From assembly GCA_041595355.1 (NCBI GenBank), contig JBFHKO010000078.1:1-10687 (forward strand): a DNA stretch of 10,687 bases, written 5' to 3'. The DNA is from JBFHKO01 sp041595355. GTDB taxonomy: Bacteria; Pseudomonadota; Gammaproteobacteria; Enterobacterales; Aeromonadaceae. Below are positions 8,279-10,687 of the stretch, piece after piece. How positions within the stretch are numbered: position 1 is the stretch's first letter; every line of letters begins with the position of its first letter. The notes below the pieces were generated by a model. It was not told where the DNA came from, did not search any database, and saw only the letters and a program-made list of their open reading frames with translations. The position numbers were made by a program, and so were the translations under genes.

Positions 8279-8432
8279 GTTGGTTTCCTCGCAGCTATGG
8301 GCGGGTCAGCGCCCTCTGACTCTCAGTGTAGTCAGCTTTGTCGGGCACCCCGCCGGCAATGCGCGGATCAAGGCTGGCCCCTCCAGGCCGCGGCCGCTAT
8401 CATGGCCGCCGAGCAAATATTGGAGAGAAATG
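8279..8432. promoter_or_regulatory. divergent control region between the membrane operon and rdgB
   Basis: This 154-base region is non-coding by every test I can apply by eye. On the plus strand TATCAT at 8398-8403 is a likely -10 for rdgB, followed by GGCCGCC; a 10-base palindrome GGCCGCGGCC lies just before it at 8386-8395. On the minus strand TACACT (plus-strand 8325-8330) is a possible -10 for the membrane operon. It lies within an inverted repeat, CTGACT at 8316-8321 and AGTCAG at 8330-8335, with GTCAGC also repeated directly at 8305-8310 and 8331-8336. No good -35 was found for either direction. Confidence 0.45.
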
Positions 8433-9023
8433 ATGAGCAAACTGGTGTTGGCTACCGGCAACCGCAAGAAGGTGGAAGAGCTGAACGACATGCTGGCCGG
8501 GCTGGGTTATCAGGTGCTGCCGCAGAGCGATTTCCAGGTGGAGAGCGTGCCCGAAACCGGCACCACCTTCGTGGAAAACGCCATCATCAAGGCGCGTCAC
8601 GCCGCCCGCATCACCGGCCTGCCGGCCATCGCCGATGACTCAGGCATCGAGGTGGATGCCCTGCTGGGACAGCCCGGCGTCTATTCCGCCCGCTATGCCG
8701 GTGAGGATGCCTCGGATCAGGACAATCTGGAAAAGCTGCTGGAAGAGCTGACCGGGGTGCCGCCGGTGCTGCGCAGCGCCCGCTACTGGTGCGTGCTGGT
8801 CTACATGCGCCATGCCGAGGATCCCACGCCCCTCATCTGCCAGGCCAGCTGGGAAGGCAGCATAACCCTGGAGCCCAGGGGCGAGCAGGGCTTCGGCTAC
8901 GATCCCATCTTCTGGGTGCCCGAGACCGGCTGCACCGCCGCCGAGCTGGACAAGGCGCGCAAGAACAGCCTCAGCCACCGCGCCAAGGCCCTGCAACAGC
9001 TGCTGGCCCACCTGCAAGAGTAA
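8433..9023 (+). CDS. rdgB: dITP/XTP pyrophosphatase RdgB (Ham1 family)
   Basis: RdgB hydrolyses dITP, ITP and XTP to monophosphates, keeping deaminated purines out of DNA and RNA. From the ATG at 8433 the protein has 196 residues (E. coli 197). It shows the N-terminal nucleotide loop LATGNRKKVEEL (6-17), TFVENAIIKARHAA (45-58), the catalytic ADDSGIEVD (67-75) with D69, YSARYAGEDA (84-93), GFGYDPIF (153-160) and SHRAKAL (181-187). An ATG lies at 8430 too; GGAGAG at 8422-8427 is better spaced for 8433, which also gives MSKLVLATGN to match E. coli MQKVVLATGN. The open frame extends much further upstream, but that part has no similarity. The gene hemW follows after 12 bases. Confidence 0.96.
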   Translation: MSKLVLATGNRKKVEELNDMLAGLGYQVLPQSDFQVESVPETGTTFVENAIIKARHAARITGLPAIADDSGIEVDALLGQPGVYSARYAGEDASDQDNLEKLLEELTGVPPVLRSARYWCVLVYMRHAEDPTPLICQASWEGSITLEPRGEQGFGYDPIFWVPETGCTAAELDKARKNSLSHRAKALQQLLAHLQE

Positions 9024-9035
9024 CCCGGAGTCCCC

Positions 9036-10181
9036 ATGCTGCAACTGCCGCCCCTCAGCCTCTATGTGCACATTCCCTGGTGCGTGCAGAAGTGTCCCTA
9101 TTGCGACTTCAACTCCCATGCCCTCAGGGAGGGCGTGCCGGAGCAGGAGTACGTGGCTGCCCTGCTGGCGGATCTGGATACGGATCTGCCGCTGGCCCAG
9201 GGCCGTCAGCTTGCCAGCATCTTCATCGGTGGCGGCACCCCCAGCCTGTTCAGTGCCGAGGCCATCGCCGGGTTGCTGGCCGGCATCCGCGCGCGCATAC
9301 CCTTCGCCGCCGATATCGAGATCACCCTGGAGGCCAACCCCGGCACGCTCGAGAGCGGCCGCTTCGCGGCCTACCGCGCCGCCGGCGTCAACCGCATCAG
9401 CATAGGGGTGCAGAGTTTCCAGCCGGAGAAACTGCAGCGGCTGGGGCGCATCCATGGCCAGGCCGAGGCCATCAGTGCCGCCCATCAGGCGGCCCGGGCC
9501 GGGCTTGGCAGCTTCAACCTGGATCTGATGCACGGGCTGCCGGAACAGAGCCTGGACGAGGCACTGGCGGACCTGCGCCAGGCCATCGCGCTGGCGCCGC
9601 CGCACCTCTCCTGGTACCAGCTCACCATCGAGCCCAACACCGCCTTTGGTTCGCGGCCGCCGCGGCTGCCGGAGGATGAGACGCTGTGGGATATCCAGGA
9701 GCAGGGCCATCAGCTGCTCGCCGCCGCCGGCTACCGCCAGTACGAGATCTCCGCCTATGCCAAACCCGGTTTCGAGTGCCGCCACAACCTCAACTACTGG
9801 CGCTTCGGCGATTATCTCGGCATCGGCTGCGGCGCCCACGGCAAGCTGACGCTGCCCGCCAGTGGGGAGATCATCCGTACCGTCAAGGTCAAGCACCCCA
9901 AAGGCTACCTGGATCCCGGACGCCCCTGCCTGGATCAGCGCTGGGCGGTGGCGGCCGCCGATTTGCCGTTCGAGTTCTTCATGAACCGTTTCCGGCTCTT
10001 CGAGCCGGTGCCCAAGGCGGAGTACGCCGCCCTGACCGGCCTGCGAACCGAGGGCATCGCCAGCCTGATGAGCATGGCCGAGGAGCGTGGCCTGTTGCGG
10101 GATGAAGGCAGCCAGTGGCGGGTCAGCGAGCTGGGCCACCGCTACCTGAACGTGCTGCTGGAGCTGTTTCTGGACGAATAG
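9036..10181 (+). CDS. hemW: radical SAM heme chaperone HemW
   Basis: The 381-residue protein matches E. coli YggW/HemW (378). The radical SAM cluster motif is CVQKCPYCDF (16-25), with C16, C20 and C23 as [4Fe-4S] ligands and the DF ending typical of HemW rather than the CGC of HemN. GGGTPS (65-70), EANPG (99-103) and GVQSFQ (124-129) are further radical SAM core landmarks. HNLNYW (250-255) is the HemW HNxxYW motif implicated in heme binding and absent from true coproporphyrinogen oxidases. The C-terminal HemN-like domain carries the usual FMNRFRL (315-321). It is therefore expected to deliver heme to respiratory proteins rather than make it. GGAG lies 5 bases before the ATG. It is downstream of rdgB with a 12-base gap, most likely in one transcript. 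Confidence 0.96.
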   Translation: MLQLPPLSLYVHIPWCVQKCPYCDFNSHALREGVPEQEYVAALLADLDTDLPLAQGRQLASIFIGGGTPSLFSAEAIAGLLAGIRARIPFAADIEITLEANPGTLESGRFAAYRAAGVNRISIGVQSFQPEKLQRLGRIHGQAEAISAAHQAARAGLGSFNLDLMHGLPEQSLDEALADLRQAIALAPPHLSWYQLTIEPNTAFGSRPPRLPEDETLWDIQEQGHQLLAAAGYRQYEISAYAKPGFECRHNLNYWRFGDYLGIGCGAHGKLTLPASGEIIRTVKVKHPKGYLDPGRPCLDQRWAVAAADLPFEFFMNRFRLFEPVPKAEYAALTGLRTEGIASLMSMAEERGLLRDEGSQWRVSELGHRYLNVLLELFLDE

Positions 10182-10183
10182 CC

Positions 10184-10211
10184 AATAAAAATCCCGCCGT
10201 TGCAGGCGGGA
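10184..10211 (-). terminator. intrinsic terminator of yggL
   Basis: Read on the minus strand, CCCGCC and GGCGGG (plus 10205-10210 and 10193-10198, extended by a T-A pair) form a stem around a 6-base loop. It is followed by ATTTTTATT, a proper U tract. The hairpin starts 24 bases after the yggL stop. On the plus strand the T tract is missing after the stem, so it should terminate yggL transcripts efficiently but hemW transcripts poorly. Confidence 0.85.
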
Positions 10212-10235
10212 GGTCTCAAGGTGCCGGGCTGGCGC

Positions 10236-10571
10236 TCAGGCGGCGGATTCGCCATACCAGACGTCGAAGAGTGCCGAGGTCTCGACGCCGGCCATGCCGG
10301 CCCCGGTCAGCCACTCCTGCACCGCCTGGCGGTCCGCCTCGCTGCAGCGGTCAATGGCCTGGGTGCAGACCAGCCCCTCCCAGGCCAGGTAACCGGAGCC
10401 GGCGAAGGCCAGCCCCCGCGGCTCGATGAGCTCGGCAATGAAACGGTCGGTCAGGGCATCTACCGCCTCGACAGCGGTGTCGGCCGGGAAGTGCCACTGC
10501 ACCTCGAATCCCAGCTCCTGAAACTCATCAACGCGCAACTTCTTGCGCAGACGGCGACTACGTTGGGTCAT
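10236..10571 (-). CDS. yggL: YggL family 50S ribosome-associated protein (DUF469)
   Basis: The 111-residue protein resembles E. coli YggL (108): RSRRLRKK (4-11), VDEFQELGFEVQW (14-26), FIAELIEPRGLAF (44-56), GSGYLAWEGLVC (58-69) and FDVWYG (102-107). E. coli YggL is reported to associate with the large ribosomal subunit; the precise role is unclear. The start at 10571 has AGGAG 5 bases upstream and matches the short E. coli N-terminus. A second in-frame ATG at 10586 overlaps the trmB stop as TAATG and would add MSGAN; translation from it by coupling cannot be excluded. The trmB-yggL order is the same as in E. coli. The end is marked by a strong terminator. Confidence 0.94.
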   Translation of the reverse strand: MTQRSRRLRKKLRVDEFQELGFEVQWHFPADTAVEAVDALTDRFIAELIEPRGLAFAGSGYLAWEGLVCTQAIDRCSEADRQAVQEWLTGAGMAGVETSALFDVWYGESAA

Positions 10572-10585
10572 GTTCGCTCCTGACA

Positions 10586-10687
10586 TTAGTGAGTACGTTT
10601 GAAGACCAGATCCCAGACCCCATGGCCCAGGCGGTGGCCGCGCTGCTCGAACTTGGTCAGCGGCCGGCTCTCGGGGCGCTCGACATA
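10586..10687 (-). CDS. trmB: tRNA (guanine(46)-N7)-methyltransferase TrmB, C-terminal fragment cut by the window edge
   Basis: The last 33 codons and TAA stop of a gene entering from the right edge are visible. The peptide contains [20 protein letters not shown] (8-27) and ends VFKRTH. This is the conserved TrmB C-terminus; E. coli ends with [20 protein letters not shown] before a short tail. The TKFE-R-x-G-H segment contributes to the substrate site of this cytosolic SAM-dependent enzyme that makes m7G46 in tRNA. The SAM-binding domain lies outside the window. It precedes yggL by 14 bases, so the two are probably cotranscribed. Confidence 0.93.
   Translation of the reverse strand, partial: [33 protein letters not shown]

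Noticed and set aside
8386..8397. Palindrome GGCCGCGGCC with an overlapping GCGGCCGC before rdgB
   Set aside because: As a separate element it is not persuasive: short GC palindromes are frequent at this base composition and there is no second copy in the spacer.
8175..8432. Upstream extension of the rdgB reading frame
   Set aside because: It overlaps the divergent membrane-protein gene and the promoter region, and RdgB proteins start at the xK-VLATGN segment.
8640..10139. A 499-codon minus-strand open frame opposite rdgB and hemW
   Set aside because: It crosses the rdgB-hemW boundary and shows no conserved motif. Both genes on the plus strand have full catalytic motifs.

Overview
The window is GC-rich chromosomal DNA from a gammaproteobacterium. 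Nearly every protein resembles its E. coli or Pseudomonas counterpart along its full length. The gene order (trmN6 divergent from srmB; yggS-proC-yggT-yggU; rdgB-hemW; trmB-yggL), together with pilT/pilU divergent from yggS and a DUF4426 gene after yggU, suggests the Aeromonadales/Vibrio/Shewanella side of the class. The high GC points towards relatives of Oceanimonas or Zobellella. The order-level and genus-level guesses are inference from remembered gene order and composition, not a database result. No phage, IS, CRISPR, tRNA or rRNA was seen.

Layout. (1) 1-187: the 5' end of trmN6 on the minus strand and the divergent promoter region shared with srmB. (2) 188-1528: srmB, a DEAD-box helicase of 50S assembly, ending at a perfect hairpin that separates it from the convergent yaaA. 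(3) 4521 down to 1559 on the minus strand: pilT, pilU and yaaA in close tandem, that is, two type IV pilus retraction ATPases followed by a peroxide-stress protein. (4) 4562-7394 on the plus strand: yggS, proC, yggT, yggU and a secreted DUF4426 protein. The first four are linked by 1-base stop/start overlaps or a 9-base gap. (5) 8278 down to 7465 on the minus strand: two small, unrecognised polytopic membrane proteins forming their own two-gene operon. (6) 8433-10181: rdgB and hemW. (7) 10687 down to 10236 on the minus strand: the 3' end of trmB, then yggL, ending at a classical intrinsic terminator.

Most of the window is core housekeeping: tRNA modification, ribosome assembly, PLP homeostasis with proline synthesis, nucleotide-pool sanitation, heme trafficking and pilus retraction. 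The least explained element is the two-gene membrane module at 7465-8278. It lies antisense inside an otherwise conserved cluster, its proteins carry histidine, glutamate and lysine residues in or beside predicted membrane helices, and its upstream region holds an inverted repeat around a possible -10 element. It is the best candidate here for undescribed biology. Its function cannot be assigned from sequence alone.
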